Assembly (NCBI RefSeq): GCF_006715395.1 | Contig: NZ_VFNC01000001.1 | Coordinates: forward strand, 3,038,001 to 3,102,000 | DNA: 64,000 bases | Reading direction: 5' to 3' | Origin: Streptomyces sp. SLBN-31 | Lineage (GTDB): Bacteria; Actinomycetota; Actinomycetes; Streptomycetales; Streptomycetaceae | Shown here: positions 9,567-18,525 of the stretch, one piece after another | How positions within the stretch are numbered: the stretch's first letter is position 1 | Layout: each line of letters opens with the position of its first letter | Program-made: the position numbers and the translations under genes | The notes under the pieces: model-generated | Database searches by the model: none | Told to the model about the DNA's origin: nothing | What the model saw: only the letters and a program-made list of their open reading frames with translations

Positions 9567-10195
9567 TGGCCGCCCGCATCGAACTCATCGTCACCTCCGG
9601 GCAGTTCAGCCTCGACGGCGGCACCTGGGACGTGGACAACAACGTGTGGCTCGTCGGTGACGACCACGAGGTCGTCGTCATCGACGCCGCCCACGACGCC
9701 GACGCCATCCTCGCCGCCGTGGGCGAACGGCGGCTGACGGGAATCGTGTGCACCCACGCCCACAACGACCACATCGACGCCGCGCCCGAACTCGCCGACC
9801 GCACCGGCGCCACCATCTGGCTGCACCCCGACGACCTGCCGCTGTGGAAGCAGACCCACCCCCATCGCGACCCCGACGCGCATCTGGTCGACGGCCAGGT
9901 CATCGAGGCCGCCGGAGCCGACCTCACCGTGCTGTACACCCCGGGTCACGCGCCGGGCGCCGTCTGCCTGCACGATCCCGGCCTGGGTGTCGTCTTCACC
10001 GGAGACACGCTCTTCGCCGGCGGCCCCGGCGCCACCGGCCGCTCCTACTCCCACTTCCCGACGATCATCGACTCCATCCGCGATCGCCTGCTCACGCTGC
10101 CGCCCGAGACCAGGGTCCTCACCGGCCACGGCGAGTCGACCACCATCGGCGCCGAGGCCCCGCACTTGCGGGAGTGGATCGCCCGGGGCCACTGA
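9566..10195 (+). CDS. MBL-fold metallo-hydrolase, partner of mscR
   Basis: A 209-residue metallo-beta-lactamase-fold hydrolase. The metal motif THAHNDHIDA (about residues 64-73) supplies HxHxDH. A later His lies in TPGHAPGAV, an Asp in FTGDTLF, and a final His in LTGHGEST. This resembles glyoxalase-II-type thioesterases. It starts with an ATG that overlaps the mscR stop (TGATG); a GTG three bases earlier is also in frame. Its position after mscR suggests that it hydrolyses S-formylmycothiol to formate and mycothiol. That role is inferred from the operon. Confidence 0.88.
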   Translation: MAARIELIVTSGQFSLDGGTWDVDNNVWLVGDDHEVVVIDAAHDADAILAAVGERRLTGIVCTHAHNDHIDAAPELADRTGATIWLHPDDLPLWKQTHPHRDPDAHLVDGQVIEAAGADLTVLYTPGHAPGAVCLHDPGLGVVFTGDTLFAGGPGATGRSYSHFPTIIDSIRDRLLTLPPETRVLTGHGESTTIGAEAPHLREWIARGH

Positions 10196-10370
10196 GCGTG
10201 TGCGCCGTCGCCCGCCCGGAGCGAGGGTGAATCCTCGTCCGCGCCGGGTCGCCCGCGTGTGCGGCTCCGAACGAGTGGACTCGCCGGTATGCCCTGCGCA
10301 GGGCGCCTTCGCCCACCGGCCGCCGATGGTGATGTTGCCGTCCCGGCCCGTGACTGGAAGGCGCCCCCGC

Positions 10371-11570
10371 ATGCGACGTACCTTCCACCGCCGACTGCTC
10401 GCCGCGACACTGTTCGTGGCGTCACTGCTGGTCCCGACGGCGGTGACGCCCGCGACCGCCGTCCCGGCCGCGGCTGCCGATCCGTCCGGTCGGCACCACT
10501 GTCCGCCGGGCGGCCTCGGCCCCGGCGTGACCGCACGGCTGGACAGGACGATCGAGGACGTCCGTCGGCAGGCGGGCATCCCGGGTGCCGTCGTCGGACT
10601 GTGGATCCCGGGCAAGGGGTGCTACGTCCGCGCGAGCGGTGTCGCGGACAAGGCGACCGGCAGACCGATGACGCCCGATGTCCACGAACGGATCGGCAGC
10701 GAGACCAAGACCTTCACAGCGACCGCGCTGCTGGAGCTCGTGGACGAGCACCGCGTCCGGCTGGACGACCCGATCTCCCGTTACGTCCACGGCGTGCCGG
10801 ACGGCGGCCGGATCACCCTGCGGCACCTCGCCGAGATGCGCAGCGGCCTGTTCCCGTACAGCTCCGACCCGGACTTCGTCCATGACCTGCTGAGCGACCC
10901 GGAGCGCTCCTTCACCCCCCGGCAGTTGCTCGCCTACGCCTTCCGGCACGAGAACACCTTCGCGCCGGGCACGCAGTTCCAGTACTCCAACACCAACTTC
11001 ATCCTGCTGGGGATGGTGGTCGAGAAGGTCACCGGTCAGCGGCTCGCGGACTTCATCGACGCGAGGATCCTGCGGCCGGCCCGGCTGCGTCACACGCTGC
11101 TGCCCCAGGGGACGGAATTCCCCCGGCCGCATCCGCACGGCTACACCAACCAGACACTGAGCGGCGCGGTCGCCGACGCCACCTCCTGGAATCCCAGTTG
11201 GGCGTGGGCGGCCGGGGCGATGATCTCCGACCTGCACGATCTGCGCCGCTGGGCGGAGATCGTCGCCACCGGACGACTCCTCAGCCCCGGCACCCAGGCG
11301 CAGCGGCTCAGGATGCTGCCGACCGGTGTCCCCGGGCTCGGCTACGGCCTCGGCCTCTTCGACGCCAACGGGTGGATCGGCCACAACGGCTCCATCCCCG
11401 GCTACGAGACGGTGACCGTGTACCTGCCCTCGATGCGGGCCACCCTGGTCATCATGATCAACACGGACATCACCGTCCAGGCCCAGGAACCCTCCACCCT
11501 CCTCGCGCGGGCGATCACGGGAATCGTCACCCCGGACCACGTCTACGACGGCGCGGCCGCGGCACGCTGA
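10371..11570 (+). CDS. secreted serine hydrolase (class C beta-lactamase / D-Ala-D-Ala carboxypeptidase fold)
   Basis: A 399-residue exported protein with a signal peptide (MRRTFHRRLLAATLFVASLL, cleavage near residue 35). The serine beta-lactamase-fold motifs are present: SxxK in GSETKTF (the Ser acylates), YSN in FQYSNTNFILLG, and HNG in IGHNGSIPGYE. Streptomyces secrete many such enzymes related to the R61 DD-peptidase; activity on peptidoglycan peptides or on small esters is possible. The start was chosen for the GGAAGG 8 bases upstream and for the signal peptide. It forms a single unit 175 bp after the mscR operon. Confidence 0.85.
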   Translation: MRRTFHRRLLAATLFVASLLVPTAVTPATAVPAAAADPSGRHHCPPGGLGPGVTARLDRTIEDVRRQAGIPGAVVGLWIPGKGCYVRASGVADKATGRPMTPDVHERIGSETKTFTATALLELVDEHRVRLDDPISRYVHGVPDGGRITLRHLAEMRSGLFPYSSDPDFVHDLLSDPERSFTPRQLLAYAFRHENTFAPGTQFQYSNTNFILLGMVVEKVTGQRLADFIDARILRPARLRHTLLPQGTEFPRPHPHGYTNQTLSGAVADATSWNPSWAWAAGAMISDLHDLRRWAEIVATGRLLSPGTQAQRLRMLPTGVPGLGYGLGLFDANGWIGHNGSIPGYETVTVYLPSMRATLVIMINTDITVQAQEPSTLLARAITGIVTPDHVYDGAAAAR

Positions 11571-11665
11571 GGACCGCGGGTCGGCGGGAAAAGGCGACAG
11601 AAGATGTCCGGCTTCCCCGGCACCCTCGAACCGTGACGACATCCGAGGGATACGGGAGGCCGGAC

Positions 11666-12580
11666 ATGTCCGCAGCACTCGAGGGAAAGGTCGCGCTGGT
11701 CGCCGGGGCGACACGCGGAGCGGGACGCGGGATCGCGGTGGAGCTCGGCGCCGCCGGCGCCACCGTCTACGTCACGGGACGCAGCACCCGCGCCCGCCGC
11801 TCCGAGTACGACCGTCCCGAGACCGTCGAGGACACCGCCGACCTGGTCACCGAGGCCGGCGGCCACGGCATCGCCGTACCCACCGACCACCTCGACCCCG
11901 CCCAGGTCCGCGCCCTCGTCGACCGGATCGCCGGGGAGCAGGACCGGCTCGACGTCCTCGTCAACGACATCTGGGGCGGCGAGACCCTCTTCGAGTGGGA
12001 CGCCCCGGTCTGGGAGCACGACCTCGACAAGGGTCTGCGGCTGCTCCGGCTCGCGGTCGAGACGCACGCGATCACCAGCCACCACGCCCTGCCCCTGCTG
12101 CTGCGCCGGCCCGGCGGGCTGGTGGTGGAGGTCACCGACGGCACCGCCGAGTACAACCGCGACACCTACCGGGTCTCCTTCTTCTACGACCTCGCCAAGG
12201 CGTCAGTCCTGCGCATGGCCTTCGCCCTCGGCCACGAGCTCGGACCGCGCGGCGCCACCGCCGTCGCGCTGACGCCCGGCTGGATGCGGTCGGAGATCAT
12301 GCTCGACCACTTCGGTGTCCGCGAGGACAACTGGCGCGACGCCCTCACCGACGTCCCCCACTTCGCGATCTCGGAGACCCCGCGCTTTGTGGGCCGTGCC
12401 GTCGCCGCGCTGGCCGCCGACCCGGACGTCTCCCGCTGGAACGGTGAGTCGCTCTCCAGCGGCGGACTCGCGCAGGTCTACGGATTCACCGACCTCGACG
12501 GCAGCCGCCCGGACGCGTGGCGCTACCTGGTCGATGTGCAGGACGCGGGCAAGCCGGCGGACACGACGGGCTACCGCTGA
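11666..12580 (+). CDS. SDR family oxidoreductase
   Basis: A 304-residue short-chain dehydrogenase. The nucleotide motif is GATRGAGRGIA (residues 14-24). The usual NNAG is replaced by VNDIWGG, and the catalytic Tyr-Lys pair appears as FFYDLAKAS with an unusual spacing (YxxxK is Y-D-L-A-K). The long insert between these motifs and the C-terminal extension ending TTGYR match a subgroup of SDR proteins common in actinomycetes. The start ATG has GGGAGG upstream. The substrate is unknown. The next gene is convergent and only 4 bp away. Confidence 0.85.
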   Translation: MSAALEGKVALVAGATRGAGRGIAVELGAAGATVYVTGRSTRARRSEYDRPETVEDTADLVTEAGGHGIAVPTDHLDPAQVRALVDRIAGEQDRLDVLVNDIWGGETLFEWDAPVWEHDLDKGLRLLRLAVETHAITSHHALPLLLRRPGGLVVEVTDGTAEYNRDTYRVSFFYDLAKASVLRMAFALGHELGPRGATAVALTPGWMRSEIMLDHFGVREDNWRDALTDVPHFAISETPRFVGRAVAALAADPDVSRWNGESLSSGGLAQVYGFTDLDGSRPDAWRYLVDVQDAGKPADTTGYR

Positions 12581-12584
12581 GAGA

Positions 12585-13119
12585 TCAGGTCTGCGGCACG
12601 GGCGGCAGCGGCCAGCGCGCGGAGTGACCGGGCGGCAGCGCCAGATCCCGCCGTACCGCCGCGTAGTAGGCCTGCCGCCCGGCCCGCTGCCGTTCCAGCA
12701 GTGCCTGCCAGGCCGCCGGATCGCGGGTCTCCTCGCGCAGGAACAGCTCCATCCGTATCACACAGGTGACCCAGGCGCGCGCCTCCTCCACCACCTCCGG
12801 GCTGCCGAGCAGGAGCAGCGACTCCCCGGCCGGGTCACGGGACGTCGTGGCCTCGGCGATCAGCGGCGCCGCCTCCTCGGGCGACAGGGGGTGGGGGTGG
12901 GGGTCGTTGCCGAGGCGGGACGCCACCCGGTAGGAGAGCGTGACCGCGGTCTTCAGCACCCGCGCGTAGCCGGCGTACACCGCCAGCCGCCGCTCCTCCC
13001 AACGGGCCTCCCTCCCGCCGGAACCGGGCCTGATCACCCCGCACCACGGCCAGGTACGAACCGAGCGCGCCGATAACCACACCGATCAGCGCGGGGAGTT
13101 GCTGTATGAACGCGGACAT
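12585..13119 (-). pseudogene. single-span membrane protein gene broken by a frameshift
   Basis: The two halves of one protein lie in different frames. The N-terminal part, from ATG 13119, reads MSAFIQQLPALIGVVIGAL then YLAVVRGDQARFRRE, a membrane span followed by a basic start. The continuation EARWEERRLAVYAGYARVLK and on to the stop at 12585 lies in another frame. The switch is at about 13011, where the minus strand has GAGGGAGGCC in place of the expected GAGGAGGCC, an extra G. The downstream half is an uninterrupted, helical, soluble domain of about 145 residues. Whether the extra base is real or a sequence error cannot be told here. Family unknown. Confidence 0.75.
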
Positions 13120-13157
13120 GCGCGCACGCTGTCTGCCCCCGGAGATCGTTCCGGGAG

Positions 13158-13163
13158 TAGGTT
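13158..13163 (+). promoter_or_regulatory. candidate -10 of a leaderless SDR transcript
   Basis: TAGGTT lies exactly 6 nt upstream of the ATG at 13170, which would place transcription start at the A of the start codon. No Shine-Dalgarno motif sits at a useful distance. No clear -35 is visible. Confidence 0.4.
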
Positions 13164-13169
13164 CGGTCC

Positions 13170-13967
13170 ATGGCTGACTCAAAGCGCTTCGCCGGACACG
13201 GAGTTCTCGTCACCGGCGCGGCCCGTGGCATCGGGGCCGCCATCGCCCTGCGGCTGGCCGAGGAGGGCGCGCGCGTCCTGCTGACCGACACGGACGGCTC
13301 CGAGGCCGCGAGGACCGCGACGGCACTGCGCGAACAGGGCCTGCTCACCGACGCGTTGGCGTGCGACGTGACCGACCGGGTGGCCGTGGAGGCGGCCGTC
13401 GCCCACGCCGTGGACGCCTTCGGCGCGCTGGACGTCCTGGTGAACTGCGCGGCGCACTGCACCCCGGACACGCCGCTGTTCGAGGACGGTACCGAGGAAG
13501 GGTGGGCGCGCGACCTCGACACCACACTGACCGGGGCCTACCGGTGCAGCCGCGCCGCCCTCCCGCACCTGGCCGCCTCCGGCCGCGGCGCGGTCGTCAA
13601 CATCGGCTCCGTCAACGCGGTGCAGGACTTCGGCAACCACGCCTACAGCGCGGCCAAGGCGGGCCTGATCTCCCTCACCCGCACCATGGCCGCGCACGTC
13701 GCCGGCCGCGGCGTGCGCGTCAACCTCGTGATGCCGGGAACGGTGCGCACCTCCGCCTGGGAGGGCCGGGACGAGGAACTGGACGCGATGCGCACGCTGT
13801 ATCCGCTGGGGCGGGTCGGTGAGCCGGACGACATCGCCGCCGCAGTCGCCTTCCTCGCCTCGCGCGAGGCGTCATGGATCACCGGCACCGCGCTCACGGT
13901 CGACGGTGGCCTCACCGCCGTCAACACAGGGTTCCTCCGGGCGACAGGACAGCACCGGGATGTCTGA
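13170..13967 (+). CDS. SDR family oxidoreductase (classical)
   Basis: A 265-residue classical short-chain dehydrogenase with GAARGIGAAIA (about residues 17-27) for cofactor binding and acidic DTD after the second strand, which favours NAD(H). It also has VNCAA in place of NNAG, Ser in VVNIGSVNA, and YSAAKAG supplying the Tyr and Lys of the active site. It ends with the usual WITGTALTVDGGL. The substrate is unknown. It is divergent from the broken membrane gene, with about 50 bp between starts, and has a -10-like TAGGTT 6 nt from its ATG, so the transcript may be leaderless. Confidence 0.88.
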   Translation: MADSKRFAGHGVLVTGAARGIGAAIALRLAEEGARVLLTDTDGSEAARTATALREQGLLTDALACDVTDRVAVEAAVAHAVDAFGALDVLVNCAAHCTPDTPLFEDGTEEGWARDLDTTLTGAYRCSRAALPHLAASGRGAVVNIGSVNAVQDFGNHAYSAAKAGLISLTRTMAAHVAGRGVRVNLVMPGTVRTSAWEGRDEELDAMRTLYPLGRVGEPDDIAAAVAFLASREASWITGTALTVDGGLTAVNTGFLRATGQHRDV

Positions 13968-14113
13968 GAACTCACGCTGTGACCTCGGGCACTGCGAATG
14001 TCACCGTTTCGTCGCATCGTGGGCGATCCCTGCAACCGATCGCTGGGCACGCCGGTCTAGCTTGCAGACACCGCGAATCAGAAGACCACACCACACGAGA
14101 GGCAAGGCCGGCC

Positions 14114-14812
14114 ATGGGGGACATACGCAGACGGGGAGCCGTCGTACTCGGGATCACCGGACTGGTGGCACCGCTCACACTCGTTCTGGGCAGCGGATCG
14201 GCCCAGGCGTCCACGAGCTGCACCACCTCGACCGGCCCGTACCAGAAGCAGGTGGAGAAGTTCGTCGGCCTGCCGGTCGACGGCAAGCAGTCCACCAGTG
14301 ACTGCAAGGCCATCAAGGCCTTCCAGACCAAGCACGGCATCACGCCGAACATCGGCTACGCGGGCTCCGTCACCTGGGGCGTGATGGATCTCATGAACAA
14401 GCAGAAGGCCGTCGGGAACAACCCGAACAAGGACGGCAAGTGCCCGACGAACAAGGGCCGCATCGCCTGCGTGAACCTCACCCTCCAGCTCAGCTGGATC
14501 CAGGACGGCAGCAGGCTCGTCTACGGCCCCGTCCCGGTGCGCACCGGCCGCGACGGCTACGAGACCCGCACCGGACTCAAGAAGATCTACTGGCGGGACA
14601 TCGACCACGTCTCGAACATCTACAACGTGCCGATGCCCTACAGCCAGTTCTTCGACGGAGGCCAGGCCTTCCACTCGGTGAACCTGAGCATGTGGAACCC
14701 GCCGGGCTCGCACGGCTGCGTCAACATGACCCCGACCACCGCCAAGAAGTACTGGTCGCTGCTGAAGACGGGCGACGACGTCTTCGTCTACGGCCGCAAG
14801 CCGGGCACCTGA
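14114..14812 (+). CDS. secreted L,D-transpeptidase-like (YkuD) protein with peptidoglycan-binding segment
   Basis: A 232-residue exported protein. The signal peptide covers about residues 1-33. A short peptidoglycan-binding-like segment follows (QKQVEKFVGLPVDGKQSTSD through AIKAFQTKHGI). The C-terminal YkuD-type domain carries HSVNLSMWNPPGSHGCVNM, in which the first His and the SHGC Cys are the catalytic pair. The family makes 3-3 cross-links in peptidoglycan or attaches proteins to it. Four extra cysteines outside the active site could form disulfides. It is a single gene, 146 bp after the SDR. Confidence 0.88.
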   Translation: MGDIRRRGAVVLGITGLVAPLTLVLGSGSAQASTSCTTSTGPYQKQVEKFVGLPVDGKQSTSDCKAIKAFQTKHGITPNIGYAGSVTWGVMDLMNKQKAVGNNPNKDGKCPTNKGRIACVNLTLQLSWIQDGSRLVYGPVPVRTGRDGYETRTGLKKIYWRDIDHVSNIYNVPMPYSQFFDGGQAFHSVNLSMWNPPGSHGCVNMTPTTAKKYWSLLKTGDDVFVYGRKPGT

Positions 14813-14837
14813 GCAGGCACCCGGCCACGGCGTCCCG

Positions 14838-16037
14838 TCACTGCGGGGCGTCCCCGAAGTCCGGGATCTCCAGCCGTACGCCGCCCTGCCGCGCGGACTC
14901 GTGCGCGACGATGCCAGGCAGGGTGTAGCGGGCCGCCACCCACGCGTTCACCGACGGCAGCGACCGGGTGTTGACGGCCGTGACGAAGTCGTCGACGAGG
15001 AAATGGTGGCTGCCTTCATGACCGTTGTGCAGGTTGTCGAACACCCGCGGCAGCCGCGCCCGGTCGTGCACCGGCGCCGAACCCGAGGTGAAGGCCGCCC
15101 GCAGCTCGGGCGCGATGTGCCGCAGTGACGGGTCGTCGGAGGACATGGTGGGCTTGGGCTCCAGCAGTTCGCTGATGTCCTTCACGCCCTTCTTGTCCTG
15201 CCACAGAGCCACCGTCGCGAGCTGCTCCATGCTCGCCTCCGTGCCGAAGAACCGGAAACGCGACTCCCGGATGTGGGAGGGATAGCCGACCCGCCGGAAC
15301 TCGTTCGTACGGAACGAACCCCCGCCCGCCACCTCGAACAGCGCGGTGGCGTTGGAGAAGTCGTTGCCGAACTGGCTGACGTCCTTGTCGAAGATGCCGT
15401 CGCCGCGCTCGTCGACCACACCGATCGCCGACACGCTCGTGGCGTACGTCTGCCAGGCGCCGAGCACCCCGCCCACCGAGTGCGTCGGGTACAGCAGCGG
15501 GGGATAGCTGGCGGTCTGCTTCCAGTTCTCGCCGCCGCTGTACTGGTACGCCTCGTAGAACCCGAGATCCATGTCGTGGACGTAGTCGCCCTCGGCGTAG
15601 AAGATCCGCCCGAAGGCACCCTCGGCGATCTGGTTCCGCGCATGCACGGTCGCCGGGTTGTACTGGCTGGTCTCGCCCATCATGTACGTCAGCCCGGTCG
15701 CCCGGACCGTGTCGATGATGGCGGCGATCTCCTCGGTGCTGATCGCCATGGGAACCGCCGAGTACACGTGCTTGCCCGCGTTGAGGCCCTGAAGGACCAG
15801 CGGGCCGTGCGTCCAGCGCTGGGTGAAGACGGCGACGGCGTCGACCGCCTCCGACTCCAGCATCGCCTGGTACGAGGGGAAGGTGCCCGCCAGCCCCTGC
15901 GCGGCGGCGAGTCGTTCGGCCCGGTCGGGCAGAAGGTCGGTGACGTAGACGTCGCTGACGCCGGGATGGGCCTGGAACAGCGTGGCGAACTGGCCGGAGA
16001 ACTGGCCGGCGCCGACGATGCCGAGCGAGAACGTCAT
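14838..16037 (-). CDS. Gfo/Idh/MocA-family sugar dehydrogenase
   Basis: A 399-residue protein with an N-terminal NAD(P)-binding fold (GIVGAGQFSGQFATLF, residues 5-20), the EKP-like motif replaced by GKHVYSAVPM (about 95-104), and a C-terminal alpha/beta domain. The family oxidises or epimerises sugars, inositols or their amino derivatives. The usual catalytic Lys of EKP is changed to Val-Pro, so the cofactor-proximal residue differs from typical members. The start at 16037 gives GAAGGG 10 nt upstream; an in-frame start at 16070 is less likely. It is divergent from a ROK regulator with shared operator-like sites between, so it is probably induced by the sugar that the regulator senses. Confidence 0.85.
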   Translation of the reverse strand: MTFSLGIVGAGQFSGQFATLFQAHPGVSDVYVTDLLPDRAERLAAAQGLAGTFPSYQAMLESEAVDAVAVFTQRWTHGPLVLQGLNAGKHVYSAVPMAISTEEIAAIIDTVRATGLTYMMGETSQYNPATVHARNQIAEGAFGRIFYAEGDYVHDMDLGFYEAYQYSGGENWKQTASYPPLLYPTHSVGGVLGAWQTYATSVSAIGVVDERGDGIFDKDVSQFGNDFSNATALFEVAGGGSFRTNEFRRVGYPSHIRESRFRFFGTEASMEQLATVALWQDKKGVKDISELLEPKPTMSSDDPSLRHIAPELRAAFTSGSAPVHDRARLPRVFDNLHNGHEGSHHFLVDDFVTAVNTRSLPSVNAWVAARYTLPGIVAHESARQGGVRLEIPDFGDAPQ

Positions 16038-16075
16038 GGAGGCACTGCCCTTCACTGGTCGAGAGTCCACTTACT

Positions 16076-16087
16076 TTCGCCACGGAA
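16076..16087 (+). promoter_or_regulatory. candidate ROK operator, copy 1
   Basis: TTCGCCACGGAA, 39 bp upstream of the dehydrogenase start. The same 12-mer with one change occurs in inverted orientation at 16159-16170, in front of the regulator. Confidence 0.5.
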
Positions 16088-16118
16088 GAATTCACGCGTC
16101 AAGAGGAGGGCGAAGAAC

Positions 16119-16147
16119 TTTTCCAGGCGGTCCCGCCGCTCTAGAGT
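16119..16147 (+). promoter_or_regulatory. candidate promoter of the ROK regulator
   Basis: TAGAGT at 16142-16147 fits a -10 box. TTTTCC at 16119-16124, with a 17-nt spacer, is a weak -35. The predicted transcription start, near 16154, falls just before the second operator-like site. Confidence 0.4.
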
Positions 16148-16158
16148 GGCCCCATTGG

Positions 16159-16170
16159 TTCCATGGCGAA
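16159..16170 (-). promoter_or_regulatory. candidate ROK operator, copy 2 (inverted)
   Basis: Read on the minus strand the site is TTCGCCATGGAA, 11 of 12 identical to the site at 16076-16087. It lies 27 bp before the regulator start and contains a CCATGG palindrome. The inverted pair brackets the divergent promoters. Confidence 0.5.
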
Positions 16171-16197
16171 AAAAATGCATGTGGGAGTGTGACCTCC

Positions 16198-17358
16198 ATG
16201 ACCACAGTTGCCGCGAGCTGGCTTCCGCTGAGCCCCGGGGAGCGCTCGGTCGCGATCGAGGTGCTCGTCAACGGCCCGCTGTCGCGCACCGAACTCGCCC
16301 GTCGCCTGGACCTGTCCGCGGGCAGCCTCACCCGGCTGACCAAGCCACTGATCGAGTCCGGGCTGCTGATCGAGGTCGTCGAGGCGGGCGCGCCCCCGGA
16401 GGTGCGCCAGGGACGCCCCTCGCAGCCGCTCGACGTCGTCGCCGAGTCCCGCTCCTTCATCGGTTTCAAGATCACCGAGGACAGGGTCTACGGCGTCGTC
16501 ACCACCCTGCGCAGCGACATCGTCGCCCGCCACGACCGGCCGCTGACCACTCACGAACCCGCCGAAGTCGCCGACCTCCTCGCCGAGATGGCCGGCGAGC
16601 TCGCCGTCGGCCACTCGCGCCTGGCCGGCATCGGCATCGGAGTGGGCGGGTTGGTCGAGGGCCGCGCGGTGGTGGGCGAGTCGCCTTTCCTGGGCTGGAG
16701 GGACGTCCCGCTCGCCGGGCTCGTCGAGGAGCGCGCGGGACTGCCGGTCGTCGTCGAGAACGACGTCGCCGCGCTGGTGGAGGCCGAGACCTGGTTCGGT
16801 GCCGGCCGCGGGCTCGACCGCTTCGTCGTCCTGACCATCGGCGCCGGCATCGGCTACGGGCTCGTCCTGGGCGGCAAGCGGGTGCCGAACGCGCCGGAGG
16901 ACCGTGGCTTCGGCCGCCACTGGATCATCGACCCCCACGGCCCGCTCACCCCCACCGGCGAGCGCGGCAGCGCCGTCTCCCTGCTGACCATCCCCAACAT
17001 CCGCTACCAGGTCGCCGCCGCCACCGGCCGCGATGCGGCCTACGAGGAGATCCTCGCCCGGGCCGCCGCGGGCGAGCCCATGCCGGCCCGGGTCGTCGAC
17101 GAGGCGGCCCGCGCCCTCGGCGTCCTGATAGCCCAGATCTCCAACTTCGTGATGCCCCAGAAGATCCTCCTGGCCGGGGAGGGCGTCGGGCTGATGGATG
17201 TGGCGGGGAACACGGTACGGCGGACGATCGGCTCCCAGCGCCACCCGCACGCCGCCCCTGTCGACCTGGAGACGAAGGTGTCCGATTTTCACGACTGGGC
17301 CCGTGGCGCCGCGGTTCTGGCGATCCAGGTACTGGTGCTCGGGGCGGTGGAGATCTGA
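16198..17358 (+). CDS. ROK-family transcriptional regulator
   Basis: A 386-residue protein. The N-terminal winged helix-turn-helix (about 20-75) includes SRTELARRLDLSAGSLTRLT. The ROK sugar-kinase-like domain follows with GIGIGVGGLVEG, VENDVAALVEAETWFGAGRG and TIGAGIGYGLVLGG. At the place where ROK proteins normally carry the zinc motif CxCGxxGC the sequence reads TPTGERGS, so all three cysteines are lost. The residues before it (HWIIDPHGP) are normal. It should bind a sugar and control the divergent dehydrogenase. ATG 16198 has GGGAG 9 nt upstream. Confidence 0.87.
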   Translation: MTTVAASWLPLSPGERSVAIEVLVNGPLSRTELARRLDLSAGSLTRLTKPLIESGLLIEVVEAGAPPEVRQGRPSQPLDVVAESRSFIGFKITEDRVYGVVTTLRSDIVARHDRPLTTHEPAEVADLLAEMAGELAVGHSRLAGIGIGVGGLVEGRAVVGESPFLGWRDVPLAGLVEERAGLPVVVENDVAALVEAETWFGAGRGLDRFVVLTIGAGIGYGLVLGGKRVPNAPEDRGFGRHWIIDPHGPLTPTGERGSAVSLLTIPNIRYQVAAATGRDAAYEEILARAAAGEPMPARVVDEAARALGVLIAQISNFVMPQKILLAGEGVGLMDVAGNTVRRTIGSQRHPHAAPVDLETKVSDFHDWARGAAVLAIQVLVLGAVEI

Positions 17359-17457
17359 ACTCCCCGGCGGGTTCGGGCAGATGGACGTGATCAGCGACAC
17401 GGTCCGATATGCCCGTTTCCTTCCTGATTACTCACGGCGCCTTCACGTCCGGGGCCT

Positions 17458-17463
17458 TATGCT
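17458..17463 (+). promoter_or_regulatory. candidate -10 of the small 54-residue gene
   Basis: TATGCT is 7 nt upstream of the ATG at 17471, consistent with a leaderless transcript. No Shine-Dalgarno motif is visible. Confidence 0.35.
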
Positions 17464-17470
17464 TCACAGC

Positions 17471-17635
17471 ATGTCCACCACTGTTGAACCGGTTTCCGAT
17501 CGCTCGGCGGCCGAGGTCAACGAGGAGATCCGAGCCCTGTGGCTCCGGTCCGGCGGGACACTGACGGGCGAGCAGCGCGAGGAGTACCAGCGCCTCGTGC
17601 TGGAGTGGGCCGCCGCGGCCACGCAGCCGGCCTAG
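17471..17635 (+). CDS. small acidic hypothetical protein (54 aa)
   Basis: A short helical protein: MSTTVEPVSDRSAAEVNEEI, then IRALWLRSGGTLTGEQREEY and a closing helix with W. An in-frame ATG 12 nt upstream would add MLHS. The coding pattern (strong third-position GC) supports a real gene. The family is not recognised and no motif suggests a function. It stands alone between the ROK regulator and a broken transporter gene. Confidence 0.6.
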   Translation: MSTTVEPVSDRSAAEVNEEIRALWLRSGGTLTGEQREEYQRLVLEWAAAATQPA

Positions 17636-17693
17636 CCGCACCCGACCGCAGTCCGCCGGGAATCCCGGCGCCCGACCGGGGCACCCCGGTCCG

Positions 17694-18516
17694 ATGGGCC
17701 CTCTCCTCGCACTGGCCTCGGCCGTGCTCTACGGCATCGTGGATTTCACCGGCGGGATCCTGTCCCGCCGGTTTCCGCATGCCACCGGTCACCTACCTCG
17801 GCCAGCTCGGCGGGCTCCTGCTCGCCCTCTGTGCCGCCCTCCTCGCACCTCCCGACGCCGTCCATCTCTCCGACCTGCTGTGGGGCGCCCTGTCCGGCGT
17901 CGGCAGCGGCATCGCCATGACCTTCCTCAACCGAGGTCTGAGCCGCGGCGCCATGAGCGTGGTCGTGCCGGTCAGCGCGGTCACCGGCGTCGCCCTGTCT
18001 GTGCTGTGCGGAGTGCTCGTCCTCGGCGACCGCCCCGACGCCGTCGCCTGGATCGGGATCGTCGTGACGGTGCCGGCGCTCTGGCTGGTCTCCGGGGGCG
18101 CGGCGGGCGCGACCCGGGGAGCCGGTGACGGCCTGCTCGCCAGCGCCGGGGTCGCCGTGCAGTACGTCGCGCTCGGACTGGCCCATCCCGGGGCCGGGCT
18201 GTGGCCCGTGGCCGCCGGCCGCGTCGCCGCCGTACTCCTGCTGACGCCGACCGCCGTCCGGCACGGACCGCCGCGGCTGCCTGCGCGGGCGACCGCCCAG
18301 GGGCTCCTCGTCGGAGCCGGTGCCGCCCTCGGCCTGACCCTCTATCTCCTCGCCGCCCAACGGCAGTTGCTCGCCGTCGCCGTGGTCCTCGCCTCCCTCT
18401 ACCCCGCCCTCCCCGTCGTGCTCGGCCTGACCTTCCTGCACGAGAAGGTCACCGGGCGCCAGACCACCGGCCTCCTCGGCGCGGCCACGGCCACCGTCCT
18501 GCTCACCCTCGGCTGA
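17694..18516 (+). pseudogene. EamA/DMT-family transporter gene broken by a frameshift
   Basis: The first span starts at ATG 17694 (MGPLLALASAVLYGIVDFTG). From about 17787 the continuation VTYLGQLGGLLLALCAALLA runs in another frame to the stop at 18516 and completes a ten-span drug/metabolite transporter with two EamA repeats. Removing one G from ACCGGTCACC at 17783-17792 restores a single frame of about 270 residues. So this is either a recently inactivated exporter or a sequence error. EamA proteins export small metabolites or amino acids; the substrate is unknown. Confidence 0.8.
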
Positions 18517-18525
18517 GCGGCGGTC

